Part shown: positions 33,444 through 41,737 of the stretch, piece after piece
Layout of the letters: each line of letters begins with the position of its first letter
Position numbering within the stretch: the first letter of the stretch is position 1
Origin: Thermohalobaculum sp039513195
GTDB taxonomy: Bacteria; Pseudomonadota; Alphaproteobacteria; Rhodobacterales; Rhodobacteraceae
Reading direction: 5' to 3'
Length of the DNA: 64,000 nt
Assembly (NCBI GenBank): GCA_039513195.1
Contig: JBCCRM010000018.1
Span: 29,079-93,078, forward strand
Notes under the pieces: model-generated
Database searches by the model: none
Told to the model about the DNA's origin: nothing
What the model saw: only the letters and a program-made list of their open reading frames with translations
Position numbers and translations under genes: made by a program

Positions 33444-34970
33444 CTAAAAGAGCGAACCCTGCCCGGTCTTGTCGGTTTTGGTGGTGCGGGGCGCTTGTTT
33501 GCGGGACTTCGGCTTTTGCTCCGTGCGGGGCGCGTCGGTGCTCGCAGCCTGGGCCGGCAGGCGGCCGTCCTGCAGTTCGATCTCCAGCGCCGTTCCCACG
33601 GCAATGCCGGCGGCGCGGGTTTGGACGGTGCCCTCGGCAGTACGGATGACCGCATAACCCCGGGCGAGGGTCTGCCGGTAGCCGAGCGAGGAGAGGAGCC
33701 GGGCAAGGGCGGCGAGGCGATCGGCGCGGGCACGCCAGGTGCGCTCCATCGCCGGGGCAAGGCGCCGGGCGGTGTCCCCGAGCCGTTCGCCGGAGCGTTG
33801 CGTGCGCCCGCGCAATAACCACGGCCCGAACCCGCCGGTGCGGGCGGCGACCGCCCGTTCCGCAAGCTTTATCCTCTCCCGCAGGCCAGCGGGCAGGCGG
33901 GTGGCGAGCCGCTCCAGGACCGTTGCCGCATCGCCGATCAGCCGGGCGGGGGTCGGTAGCCGGGCGACCGCGAGATCCAGGCGCTGGCGTGGCAGCTCCA
34001 ACAGCGCCTGCGGCCGCGGCAGCCCGCGGGCGAGGTCGCCGATCCGGCGGCGCCGTTCCTCCAAAGACCGGGCGACGCCTGTCATGCGCCGCGCCTCGAG
34101 GCTCGCCAGCGTCGCCACCAGTTCCGCTCGAACGGGCACCGCCATCTCGGCCGCCCCCGTCGGTGTTGGCGCCCGGCGGTCGGCGGCGTAGTCGATCAGG
34201 GTCGTGTCTGTCTCGTGACCGACCGCCGAGATCACCGGGATCCGGCAGTCGGCGACCGCCCTGACCACGACCTCTTCGTTGAAGCCCCACAGATCCTCGA
34301 CCGAGCCGCCACCGCGGGCCACGATCAAGAGATCCGGACGGGGCACGGGCTCTCCCAGATCGCTGCCGAGCCGGTCGAAGCCCCGCACGGCGCGCGCAAC
34401 CTCTCCGGCGCAGGCTGGACCCTGTACCGCCACCGGCCAGACCAAAACATGGACCGGAAAGCGATCGGCGAGCCGATGTAGAATATCGCGGATCACCGCC
34501 CCAGTGGGTGAGGTGACCACCCCGATCACCCGCGGCAGATAGGGCAGGGGCCGCTTCCGCTCCTCCGCGAACAGACCCTCGGCCGCCAGGGCCTTCTTCA
34601 GTCGCTCGAGCTTTGCGAGCAACGCGCCCTGACCGGCATAGGCCAGATCCTCGATCACGATCTGATAGCGCGACTGGCCTGGGAAGGTTGTCAGCCGCCC
34701 CGTGGCGATCACCTCGTCGCCTTCCTGCGGGTTGACGCTCAAACGGGCGGCGGTGCCCTTCCAGATCACGCCCGAAAGCACCGCGCGGTCGTCCTTCAGG
34801 TCCAGATACACATGGCCCGAACGGTGGCGGGAGACGCGGCCGAGCTCGCCCCTTATACGGACATGGCCGAAGGCGCTCTCGACCGTGCGCTTGATGGCGC
34901 CGGAGATTTCCGAGACCGTGAATTCTGGCGTATTGGCGCCGCTGGCGGGTTCGTCCTCGATGAGGCTCAC
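33444..34970 (-). CDS. xseA: Exodeoxyribonuclease VII large subunit
   Basis: A 508-residue nuclease subunit that degrades single-stranded DNA in mismatch repair and recombination. The start is the GTG at 34970 with GGGGAG 6 bases upstream; the frame is open to 35054 but not family-like. An OB-fold (E-F-T-V-S-E-I-S-G-A-I-K and G-H-V-Y-L-D-L-K-D) is followed by the catalytic domain (V-I-T-S-P-T-G-A-V-I-R-D-I and A-R-G-G-G-S-V-E-D-L-W-G-F-N) and a helical coiled-coil region. The Lys-rich tail resembles alphaproteobacterial XseA. The small subunit xseB is not in the window. Confidence 0.95.
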   Translation of the reverse strand: MSLIEDEPASGANTPEFTVSEISGAIKRTVESAFGHVRIRGELGRVSRHRSGHVYLDLKDDRAVLSGVIWKGTAARLSVNPQEGDEVIATGRLTTFPGQSRYQIVIEDLAYAGQGALLAKLERLKKALAAEGLFAEERKRPLPYLPRVIGVVTSPTGAVIRDILHRLADRFPVHVLVWPVAVQGPACAGEVARAVRGFDRLGSDLGEPVPRPDLLIVARGGGSVEDLWGFNEEVVVRAVADCRIPVISAVGHETDTTLIDYAADRRAPTPTGAAEMAVPVRAELVATLASLEARRMTGVARSLEERRRRIGDLARGLPRPQALLELPRQRLDLAVARLPTPARLIGDAATVLERLATRLPAGLRERIKLAERAVAARTGGFGPWLLRGRTQRSGERLGDTARRLAPAMERTWRARADRLAALARLLSSLGYRQTLARGYAVIRTAEGTVQTRAAGIAVGTALEIELQDGRLPAQAASTDAPRTEQKPKSRKQAPRTTKTDKTGQGSLF

Positions 34971-35116
34971 AGAAGTCTCCCCGTTCCTGCTGCGAAGCTG
35001 GCGCACAGCCGAGATCGCCGCAAGCCCGAAATGCAGCGCCCCGGTGCCGCGCAAATCCTCTGGCCCTGACCGGAGAGCGGGCTATGGTGCCGCGCATAAG
35101 GGAGTCAGGAGGGGCG

Positions 35117-36397
35117 ATGCGGGTTCTTATTCTCGGCAGCGGTGGGCGGGAACATGCGCTGGCTTGGGCAATGGCCGAGAGCCCGATGCTGACCGCGCTC
35201 TATGCTGCGCCGGGGAACCCAGGCATTGCTGAGATGGCAATTTGCATCGCCATAGATCCTATGGATAGCGATGCGGTGGCCGCCTGGTGCCGGGCAGAGC
35301 GGATCGACCTGGTCGTTGTTGGGCCGGAGGCACCCCTGGCGGCGGGCGTGGCAGATCGGCTCGCAACCGCGGGCATTGCCTGTTTCGGCCCCACCGCTGC
35401 GGCGGCGCAGCTGGAGGCATCGAAGACATTCACCAAAGAGATCTGCGACGCGTGCGATGCGCCGACGGCAGCCTGGGCTCGGTTCACCGAGATCGGTCCG
35501 GCCCTCGCCTATCTGGAGGCGAGGGGGGCGCCAATCGTCATCAAAGCCGACGGTCTGGCGGCCGGGAAAGGCGTAACTGTGGCCGAAACGGCGGTCGAGG
35601 CGGAGGTTGCGGTGCGCGCGATCCTCGGTGGTCGTCACGGTATGGCGGGGACCGCCATCGTCATCGAAGACTTCATGGCGGGGGAAGAGGCGAGCCTCTT
35701 CGTCCTCTCCGACGGCCAGACCGTCTTGCCCCTCGTTGGCGCGCAGGACCACAAACGGGCCGAGGAAGGGGATCTTGGCCCCAACACCGGCGGTATGGGT
35801 GCCTATTCCCCCGCGCCGGTGCTGACCCCGGCCGTCGAGGCGGCGGCGATGGACCGGATCATACGTCCGGTGATCGCTGAGATGGCACGCCGCGGCACGC
35901 CGTTCCGGGGCGTTCTCTACGCCGGGCTGATGATCGAGGACGGGGTCCCGCGCCTTGTCGAGTTCAATGTCCGCTTCGGCGATCCAGAATGCCAGGTGCT
36001 GATGCTGCGGCTGAAGACCGATCTGCTGCCGGTGCTCGCTGCCGCAGCTTCCGGCGGTCTGGCCGGCCATCAGCTCGACTGGCGCTGGAACCCCGCGGTT
36101 TGCGTGGTGATGGCGGCGCGGGGCTATCCCGGTGGCTACGGCAATGGCGAGGCGATCACCGGCATTGCTGCGGCCCAGACCGTCCCGGGCGTCACAGTCT
36201 TCCAGGCCGGGACTGCGAGCGCTGCGAATGGCCAGATCCTCTCCGCCGGAGGGCGGGTCTTGAACATCTGTGCCACCGGCGAAACGGTCGAGGCCGCCTG
36301 CGCCCGTGCCTACCGGGCCGTGGATTTGATCGACTGGCCTGGCGGTTTCGTGCGCCGTGACATTGCCTGGCGTGTGCGGGAGGGGAGTCTGTCCTGA
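35117..36397 (+). CDS. purD: Phosphoribosylamine--glycine ligase
   Basis: A 426-residue ATP-grasp enzyme of step two in de novo purine synthesis. The start is the ATG at 35117 preceded by AGGAGGGG. N-terminal G-S-G-G-R-E-H-A-L-A-W, the ATP-grasp motifs V-I-K-A-D-G-L-A-A-G-K-G-V and the C-terminal F-N-V-R-F-G-D-P-E-C-Q are all complete. It diverges from xseA, and its stop overlaps the start of the MOSC-domain gene by one base, so the two are coupled. Confidence 0.97.
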   Translation: MRVLILGSGGREHALAWAMAESPMLTALYAAPGNPGIAEMAICIAIDPMDSDAVAAWCRAERIDLVVVGPEAPLAAGVADRLATAGIACFGPTAAAAQLEASKTFTKEICDACDAPTAAWARFTEIGPALAYLEARGAPIVIKADGLAAGKGVTVAETAVEAEVAVRAILGGRHGMAGTAIVIEDFMAGEEASLFVLSDGQTVLPLVGAQDHKRAEEGDLGPNTGGMGAYSPAPVLTPAVEAAAMDRIIRPVIAEMARRGTPFRGVLYAGLMIEDGVPRLVEFNVRFGDPECQVLMLRLKTDLLPVLAAAASGGLAGHQLDWRWNPAVCVVMAARGYPGGYGNGEAITGIAAAQTVPGVTVFQAGTASAANGQILSAGGRVLNICATGETVEAACARAYRAVDLIDWPGGFVRRDIAWRVREGSLS

Positions 36398-36981
36398 TGC
36401 CGATTGTCAGTCCTACGGGGATCGCGGGCCGCATCGCCTATCTGGGCGTGGTGCGCGACCGCCGCGAGACACTCTGCTCCGCGCCGCTGGAGGAGGTCGG
36501 GCTGACCTTCGAGGGGTTTGCGGGCGAATGCCATGGTGGGCTGACCCGGCCGTCCTGCACCCGGGTCAGGGCGCAGCACCCGGTGAAGGGCACCGAGATC
36601 CGCAATACGCGCCAGATCTCGATTCTCTCGCTGGAGGAGCTGGCGGTGATCGCCGACGGGCTCGGCATTCCATATCTGCGCCCGGAATGGGTCGGTGCCA
36701 ATCTGGTCTTGGAGGGGATTCCCGATCTGACCCTGATCCCGCCCGCCTCGCGCCTGGTCTTCGGCAGTGGCGTGGTGATCACCGTAGATGTGGAGAATGG
36801 GCCCTGCCGCTTCCCCGCCGAGGTGATCGAGGGACACCATCCGGGCCATGGCAAGGCCTTCCCCAAAGTAGCGGCGACCCGGCGCGGCACCACCGGCTGG
36901 GTCGAGCGGCCTGGCACTCTCGCCCTTGGCGATGCGTGCCGGTTGCATGCGCCGCCGCAACGGCTCTACCCGCATTTGTGA
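36397..36981 (+). CDS. MOSC domain protein
   Basis: A 194-residue protein of the MOSC (molybdenum cofactor sulfurase C-terminal) fold. Visible family patterns are the opening I-A-Y-L-G-V-V, E-W-V-G-A-N-L-V-L-E-G-I-P-D-L, and the late G-P-C-R-F with its conserved Cys (about residue 135), the residue proposed to carry sulfur. MOSC proteins bind molybdenum cofactor or sulfide; two molybdenum hydroxylases are encoded in this window, so a link is possible but not shown. Translation is coupled to purD. Confidence 0.88.
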   Translation: MPIVSPTGIAGRIAYLGVVRDRRETLCSAPLEEVGLTFEGFAGECHGGLTRPSCTRVRAQHPVKGTEIRNTRQISILSLEELAVIADGLGIPYLRPEWVGANLVLEGIPDLTLIPPASRLVFGSGVVITVDVENGPCRFPAEVIEGHHPGHGKAFPKVAATRRGTTGWVERPGTLALGDACRLHAPPQRLYPHL

Positions 36982-37054
36982 TGGATTTTGGCTTGCATTA
37001 GAAGACGCGCGCGGGCGGTTTCGCCGGACCGCATCAGAAGGACAGGAGAGCGTG

Positions 37055-37525
37055 ATGCTGCGAGCCTTGTTGGCCATCGCCCTAGTTTTTGCCCTGGGCC
37101 AGACCGCCGCCGCAGAGGACAGCCGCGAGGGCTATTATTACCCGCCCGTCGGCAGCGAGGAGAGCTTCGAGCGCGAGCTTGCCGGCGTGCCGCCCACGGC
37201 CCGCCAGGTGCGGGTGAGCTTCATCACTCAGCTCACCAAGGCGCAGATGGCGGCGCCTGAGGCACCGCGCTTTGCGGTCTTCGCCAAGGGCAGCGATGCC
37301 GAGCATATGATCATCGTGGCCCTGGATGACGGGGTCTTTAAGACGTTGTTTCGGGCCCGGGCGGTGCTGGCGCAGCTCACCTCTAATGCGCGGTCGACGG
37401 AGTTCTTTCAGCGCAACAATATCGCCGAGACCGCGACCTGGTTCGATCTGGCAAAGCTGTTGGGGTTCGAGGATTTGGTGATCAGCGATGGCGAGACCTG
37501 GTCGCACCGGGTGAGGTTCCGGTAG
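37055..37525 (+). CDS. Exported conserved protein of unknown function
   Basis: A 156-residue protein with a signal peptide (M-L-R-A-L-L-A-I-A, ending A-A-A-E near residue 21) and an AGGAG ribosome site. The mature part has D-S-R-E-G-Y-Y-Y-P-P-V, F-I-T-Q-L-T-K-A-Q and W-F-D-L-A-K-L-L-G-F, ending G-E-T-W-S-H. From memory this family recurs next to folD in Rhodospirillales and has been labelled with molybdopterin names without evidence. Here folD follows after 165 bases on the same strand. Function unknown. Confidence 0.75.
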   Translation: MLRALLAIALVFALGQTAAAEDSREGYYYPPVGSEESFERELAGVPPTARQVRVSFITQLTKAQMAAPEAPRFAVFAKGSDAEHMIIVALDDGVFKTLFRARAVLAQLTSNARSTEFFQRNNIAETATWFDLAKLLGFEDLVISDGETWSHRVRFR

Positions 37526-37689
37526 GAAGATTGGCGGTCGTGGCAGCTTTTGCGCGCAGGGCAGGTCGGATTGCACCTGACCGGTCGGCAGTGATCCGAG
37601 CCTGGTGCACCGGGCGATAGATCTGTTTTGCTTCGATAACAGGTGTGCCCGCGGGGGGCGGGCGCAGAACGGGAATCAGGGGGGAGCCA

Positions 37690-38592
37690 ATGGCCGCCAC
37701 GATCATCGATGGAAAGGCCTTTGCGGCCGGGCTACGGGGGCGTATCGCCGAGCATGTGACGGCATTAAAAGCCGATCATGGGATCACGCCAGGGCTGGCC
37801 GTGGTGCTGGTCGGCGAGGACCCTGCGAGCCAGGTTTATGTGCGCAACAAGGGCAAGCAGACTGTGGAGGTCGGCATGGCTTCCTTCGAGCATCGCCTTT
37901 CCGCCGACACGTCGGAAGCGGATCTGCTGGCCCTGGTGCAGCAGCTAAACGCCGACCCGACGGTGCACGGCATCCTGGTGCAGCTTCCGCTGCCTGCGCA
38001 TCTGAACTCCGACCTAGTGATCAACAGCATCGACCCCGCAAAGGATGTCGATGGTTTCCATATCTCGAATGTCGGTCTGCTCGGTACCGGGCAGAAATCC
38101 ATGGTGCCCTGCACGCCGCTCGGCTCGCTTATGCTGTTGCGCGACCATCTCGGCAGCCTATCCGGCGCCGACGCGGTTGTGTTGGGCCGCTCGAACATCG
38201 TTGGCAAACCGATGTTCAACCTGCTCCTGCGCGACAGTTGCACGGTGACCGTCGCCCATAGCCGGACAAAGGACCTGCCGATGCTCTGCCGGAAGGCCGA
38301 TATTCTGGTCGCAGCGGTCGGGCGGGCCGAGATGGTGCCCGGCGATTGGATCAAGCCAGGGGCTACGGTAATCGATGTGGGCATCAATCGGGTGCCGGCG
38401 CCGGAAAAGGGCGAGGGCAAGACCAAGATCGTGGGCGACTGCGCCTTCGATAGCTGCGCCGCGGTCGCGGGCGCGATCACGCCGGTACCCGGCGGCGTCG
38501 GCCCGATGACAATCGGCTGCCTGCTTGCCAATACGGTCACGGCCTGTTGTCGAGCCAATGGCTTGTCGGAGCCTGATGGCCTGACTGCCTAG
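37690..38592 (+). CDS. folD: Bifunctional methylenetetrahydrofolate dehydrogenase/cyclohydrolase
   Basis: A 300-residue cytoplasmic enzyme interconverting methylene-, methenyl- and formyl-tetrahydrofolate for purine and one-carbon supply. The start is the ATG at 37690 with GGGGGGA upstream; the open frame before it is not family-like. The active-site Y50-x3-K54 (Y-V-R-N-K) is present, with D-V-D-G-F-H, V-P-C-T-P and the NADP loop G-R-S-N-I-V-G-K-P. It ends P-G-G-V-G-P-M-T-I plus a short tail. Confidence 0.97.
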   Translation: MAATIIDGKAFAAGLRGRIAEHVTALKADHGITPGLAVVLVGEDPASQVYVRNKGKQTVEVGMASFEHRLSADTSEADLLALVQQLNADPTVHGILVQLPLPAHLNSDLVINSIDPAKDVDGFHISNVGLLGTGQKSMVPCTPLGSLMLLRDHLGSLSGADAVVLGRSNIVGKPMFNLLLRDSCTVTVAHSRTKDLPMLCRKADILVAAVGRAEMVPGDWIKPGATVIDVGINRVPAPEKGEGKTKIVGDCAFDSCAAVAGAITPVPGGVGPMTIGCLLANTVTACCRANGLSEPDGLTA

Positions 38593-38683
38593 CGACCTCG
38601 GCATCCGGCGGATTTATCACAGGTGACCGGAGCCGGTGCGGTTCCGGGTGGAAATATGTAAGATTCTACGAGCAGGACAGTAT

Positions 38684-38701
38684 TTTCTGTCAGGACAGAA
38701 A
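38684..38701. promoter_or_regulatory. Perfect operator-like palindrome before the GbsR-type gene
   Basis: TTTCTGTC-AG-GACAGAAA is a perfect 8-bp inverted repeat with a two-base spacer, ending 16 bases before the start of the GbsR-type regulator gene. Size and place fit an autoregulatory operator for a winged-helix dimer. A second, imperfect copy with the same 18-base length lies at 39264-39281. Confidence 0.65.
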
Positions 38702-38716
38702 TCATGAAAGTAACCG

Positions 38717-39248
38717 ATGCAACTGACAGGGTCGATGCGCGGCTTCATTCTTCACTGGGGCGAGATGGGTGCTCGATGGGGGGTGAACCGCTCGGTCGCG
38801 CAGGTCCATGCGCTCTTGCACCTATCGCCCCGGCCGCTCCCGGCGGAGGAGATCGCAGAAACGCTGTCGCTTGCGCGGTCGAATGTGTCGACCGCCATCA
38901 AAGAGCTGCAGGGCTGGAAGATCATCAAGGTCAGCCGGGAGTTGGGGGGATGGGCGGGATCATTTCACCTCGGTCGAGGACACGATTGAGCTGGTGCGCT
39001 TGGTGATCGAGGGGCGCCATGCCCGCGAATACGCCCCAACCTTGGAGGCTGTGCGCGCGCTCGCGGCAACCGCCAGGGGAGATACGGAAACCCCGGACGA
39101 TGTCACGGCACGGATCACCGAGACCTGTGCGGTTATGGAGATGTTCGACGAGTTCTACCAACAGATCGCCCGCCTGCCGAGGCCCGCGCAGCTCGCGATC
39201 CTCCGCTCAGGCGCGAAGCTCGCCAGCTTGATCCCCTCGCAGAGCTAA
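38717..39248 (+). pseudogene. GbsR/MarR-type transcriptional regulator, frameshifted
   Basis: The first 75 residues (from ATG 38717) are typical of GbsR-like winged-helix regulators: F-I-L-H-W-G-E-M-G-A-R-W-G-V-N-R and I-A-E-T-L-S-L-A-R-S-N-V-S. After V-S-R-E-L-G the frame goes wrong. The rest of the protein (D-H-F-T-S-V-E-D-T-I-E-L-V-R and the helical dimer region) is in the next frame. Six Gs at 38944-38949 are one too many: with five the protein would read V-S-R-E-L-G-D-G-R-D-H-F and run to 39248, about 177 residues. It is either a recent frameshift, a phase-variable G-tract or an assembly error. Confidence 0.8.
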
Positions 39249-39263
39249 TTTTTTGCCTGAAAG

Positions 39264-39281
39264 TTTCAGTAACGACAGAAA
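39264..39281. promoter_or_regulatory. Second GbsR-type operator half-site pair
   Basis: TTTCAGTAACGACAGAAA keeps the GACAGAAA half of the 38684-38701 palindrome exactly, and the other half partly, with the same length. It lies three bases before the ATG of the next gene, suggesting that the regulator also controls that gene. Confidence 0.5.
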
Positions 39282-39283
39282 TT

Positions 39284-39934
39284 ATGGAAAGAAGCGACAG
39301 AGTGGAGGGCGGCACGCCCGTCAATTTGCTCCCCTTCTTTGGCGGCTTGATCGCGAACTTGGGCTCGGCGCCGCTCTCAATCGACTTCTCTCTGCAGGCG
39401 ACGGATGCTCGCTACGAGCCTGCAGCTTTGCGCACCTTCGTCTTCGCTTCGCTTCGCTTCGCTTCGCTCGGCACCGGCTCCGGTCGCCGCGGTGTTGGGC
39501 GGCATCGTCGGCTTGCTCTACGCAGCCCGCACCCTGCGAAACGCGCCCTTCCCAAGCAATTGAGACTGACAATGCTGTATTTGCTCGATCTCGTCATTGC
39601 ACTCGGAGGATTGGGCGTCCTATCCATGATCCTGGCCAACATCGGCCGACCAGCCGCCAACTGCCCAGAGATTGCGCACGCCGCCTATCTCGGCACCTGG
39701 GTGTTGACAAGCGCATTCGTAACGCTTGGGATCGGTGCGATTGCGCTGACCGGTGCTTGGCTGCCTCTCTTGCTCGAGGGCAATCCGCAGCGCCTCTTCA
39801 TGCCGGTGGGCGTGGTTTCAATCGCGCTCGGTATTGGTTAGTTCATCGCGGCCGAGGCGCTATGCGGGATCCTCGATGCGGCGCGCGCCAATCTGAGGGC
39901 GGAGGCGATACTGCCTCCTAAGGCGTCGAGCTGA
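39284..39934 (+). pseudogene. Decayed integral membrane protein gene
   Basis: The frame from ATG 39284 runs to an in-frame TAG at 39839-39841 and then continues open in the same frame to 39932-39934 (F-I-A-A-E-A-L-C-G-I-L-D), so the stop looks like a point mutation. From about 39572 it encodes two membrane helices (M-L-Y-L-L-D-L-V-I-A-L-G-G and G-T-W-V-L-T-S-A-F-V-T-L-G). The 5' third is odd: it contains five CTTCG repeats (39442-39466) and an inverted repeat, and its translation is Arg-rich. A start at ATG 39572 is possible for a shorter product. No family is recognised. Confidence 0.5.
39442..39466. repeat. Pentanucleotide tandem repeat (CTTCG)5
   Basis: Five perfect CTTCG units, with a sixth unit one base upstream (39436-39440) and an imperfect one after. 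The unit length is not a multiple of three, so slippage would shift the reading frame that begins at 39284. An inverted repeat (CTGCAGGC at 39392-39399, GCCTGCAG at 39418-39425) lies just before it. Confidence 0.85.
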
Positions 39935-39976
39935 ATGCGCGGTGCCAAAGGCAATCGGGATGCGCGATGGGGCGCC

Positions 39977-40381
39977 TTACTCCTCGGGCAGCGCCCCATC
40001 GAAACGCGGGACGCCGTCCTCCGGCACGGGCAGCAGCGCCTCGGCCACATGGATATGGGCGGCGAGAGCCGGTGCCTCGGCCGGCGCGAAATCCATCGCG
40101 CCGAGGGCGATGTCGATTGTCTCTCCCATCACCGGTTGCCAGAACAGATACCCGCCGCAGTCCCGGCAGAACTCACGCCAGGCGGTCGGGCTAACCGAAA
40201 CCCAGGCGAGCCTGTCGCTGGTGATAGTGACCGACTCGCGCTCCGCGGTCACCGCCACCCAGAAGCTGCCGCTATGGCGCTGGCATTCGCGGCAATGGCA
40301 GGCGACGGGTCCCTGGTACAACCCGTCAATGGAGAACCGAACGGCGCCGCAAAGGCATCGGCCGGAGAAGGTTTCAGTCAT
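39977..40381 (-). CDS. GFA (glutathione-dependent formaldehyde-activating) family protein
   Basis: A 134-residue zinc protein. The start is the ATG at 40381 with GGAG upstream. The zinc ligands are complete: C9 and C11 in G-R-C-L-C-G, C28, C30 and C33 in C-H-C-R-E-C, and C72 and C75 in F-C-R-D-C-G-G. GFA proteins were named after a formaldehyde-glutathione adduct enzyme, but most members have unknown activity. It stands alone between the decayed membrane gene and the thioesterase. Confidence 0.92.
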   Translation of the reverse strand: MTETFSGRCLCGAVRFSIDGLYQGPVACHCRECQRHSGSFWVAVTAERESVTITSDRLAWVSVSPTAWREFCRDCGGYLFWQPVMGETIDIALGAMDFAPAEAPALAAHIHVAEALLPVPEDGVPRFDGALPEE

Positions 40382-40525
40382 CGCGATGATCTCCGCGTTC
40401 GGGCTGCTGCGCGGAAGGGGCCACGCGCATGATCGGGCGCGCATCGGCTCGCAGGTAAGCCTGGTCATCTTCCAGATAATGGGAATGCTCCGCGCGCGCG
40501 GCGGTTACGGGATGGATCTTGGCGA

Positions 40526-40981
40526 TCATGGTTTGTCCGAAAGGCCCGTCATGGTCATGAAGGTGCCGAGGGTGGTAGCGATTGCCGTCTCTGCCCCCGC
40601 AGCATCGAGCGAAACTACGTCGCTGCGGGCCACCGTAAGGCGGCGTCCGGCGCGTTCGACCTGCCCGCGGGCGATCAGGCGCGTACCGCGCCCTGGCGCG
40701 AGGAGGTTGATCTTCAGCTCCACAGTCAGCACTCCATCGCCGGCGGCCATCAAGCTTTGCGCCGCGTAGCCCGACGCGCTGTCGGCGATCGACCAGATCG
40801 CGCCGGCATGGGCAAAGCCGTGCTGCTGTTCCAGCGAAGGGCGGAGCGGTAGGGCGATCTCGACCCGGCCGGGCTCGGCCAAGAGGAGCTCGGCGCCGAG
40901 CAGCGCCATAAAGTCCTGCTGCGCGAAGGAGGTTTCGACGCGGGCACGGAAATCGGGATCCTGGGGCGCGAAGTCAACCAT
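40526..40981 (-). CDS. PaaI-type hotdog thioesterase
   Basis: A 151-residue hotdog-fold acyl-CoA thioesterase. The active-site helix is Q-Q-H-G-F-A-H-A-G-A-I-W-S-I-A-D (residues about 52-67), with the H-G-x-x-H-A-G pattern and the Asp of the family. It is a cytoplasmic tetramer hydrolysing acyl- or aryl-CoA; the chain specificity is not visible. It lies three bases downstream of pdeM on the same strand, so they are probably co-transcribed. Confidence 0.9.
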   Translation of the reverse strand: MVDFAPQDPDFRARVETSFAQQDFMALLGAELLLAEPGRVEIALPLRPSLEQQHGFAHAGAIWSIADSASGYAAQSLMAAGDGVLTVELKINLLAPGRGTRLIARGQVERAGRRLTVARSDVVSLDAAGAETAIATTLGTFMTMTGLSDKP

Positions 40982-40984
40982 CGA

Positions 40985-41668
40985 TCAACCGAGGCGGTCC
41001 CGGCGCACGGGCGTGACCCGAGGTCCCAGCAACAGCGCGACCGAGCTGCCGTTCATCAGCCCGTCAAAAGCCGGGTCGCGCGCGTCCAAGCCGCCGGTAT
41101 AGGTGCCGAAGGCGGATAGGATCACCCGATGCGCATCGACCAAACAGCAGCGGCGCGAGATGCGGTGTCCACGTCGGAACAACAGCGCCTTTGGGTGGTA
41201 GTGGGCGGAGACCTCGCCAAGTGCTGCATTGGCGCCCAGCGTCTCTTCCGCAATGTGGCGGAAAACAATTGGGCCGATCCGGTGCTCGGCCAGATGGCTG
41301 CCGGGCAGATCGACAGGGCCTGGGTCGTGGTTGCCCGCCACCCAGATCCATCGCCGCCCGGCGGAGAGACGCTCGATCCGCAGAACCAAGTCATGGGACA
41401 TCGCGTCGGCGGCCTTGAGATCGTCGAAACTGTCGCCGAGGCAGATCACCACTCGGGGCCCGAGGGCTGCGATCTCCTCCTCCAGCCGGTTTAGGGTGTC
41501 GAGCGTCTCGTAGGGCGGCAGCAGGCTCGCACCCTCGCGCGCCAGGCGCTCCGCCCGGCCGAGATGCAGGTCGCCCACCACCAGCGCGCCCTCGGCTGGC
41601 CAATGCAGAGCGCCGCTCGGCCGCACCGTGAAGTGCTGACCGGCACAGGTGATCTCGATGCCGCTCAT
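40985..41668 (-). CDS. pdeM: Ligase-associated DNA-damage-response metallophosphoesterase
   Basis: A 227-residue calcineurin-like phosphoesterase. The metal ligands are D33 and H35 in G-D-L-H-L-G, D79 in L-G-D-S-F-D-D and N113-H114-D115 in G-N-H-D. The overall pattern, including S-A-H-Y-H-P-K-A and the C-terminal G-T-Y-T-G-G-L-D, is that of PdeM, which normally sits with an ATP-dependent DNA ligase (LigD-like, MPE system) and its helicase. Those partners are not in this window. The downstream gene is the thioesterase. Confidence 0.88.
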   Translation of the reverse strand: MSGIEITCAGQHFTVRPSGALHWPAEGALVVGDLHLGRAERLAREGASLLPPYETLDTLNRLEEEIAALGPRVVICLGDSFDDLKAADAMSHDLVLRIERLSAGRRWIWVAGNHDPGPVDLPGSHLAEHRIGPIVFRHIAEETLGANAALGEVSAHYHPKALLFRRGHRISRRCCLVDAHRVILSAFGTYTGGLDARDPAFDGLMNGSSVALLLGPRVTPVRRDRLG

Positions 41669-41737
41669 GCGGAATTGTGTAGGACGGGAGGGAACGGCTT
41701 GGCAAGGTCCCGAAACGAAACCTTGCCAGAGGCCGCT

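Noticed and set aside
33415..35097. Long minus-strand frame joining xseA to the DUF1330 gene
   Set aside because: Only its last 98 residues (DUF1330) are real; upstream it is an alternative frame of xseA.
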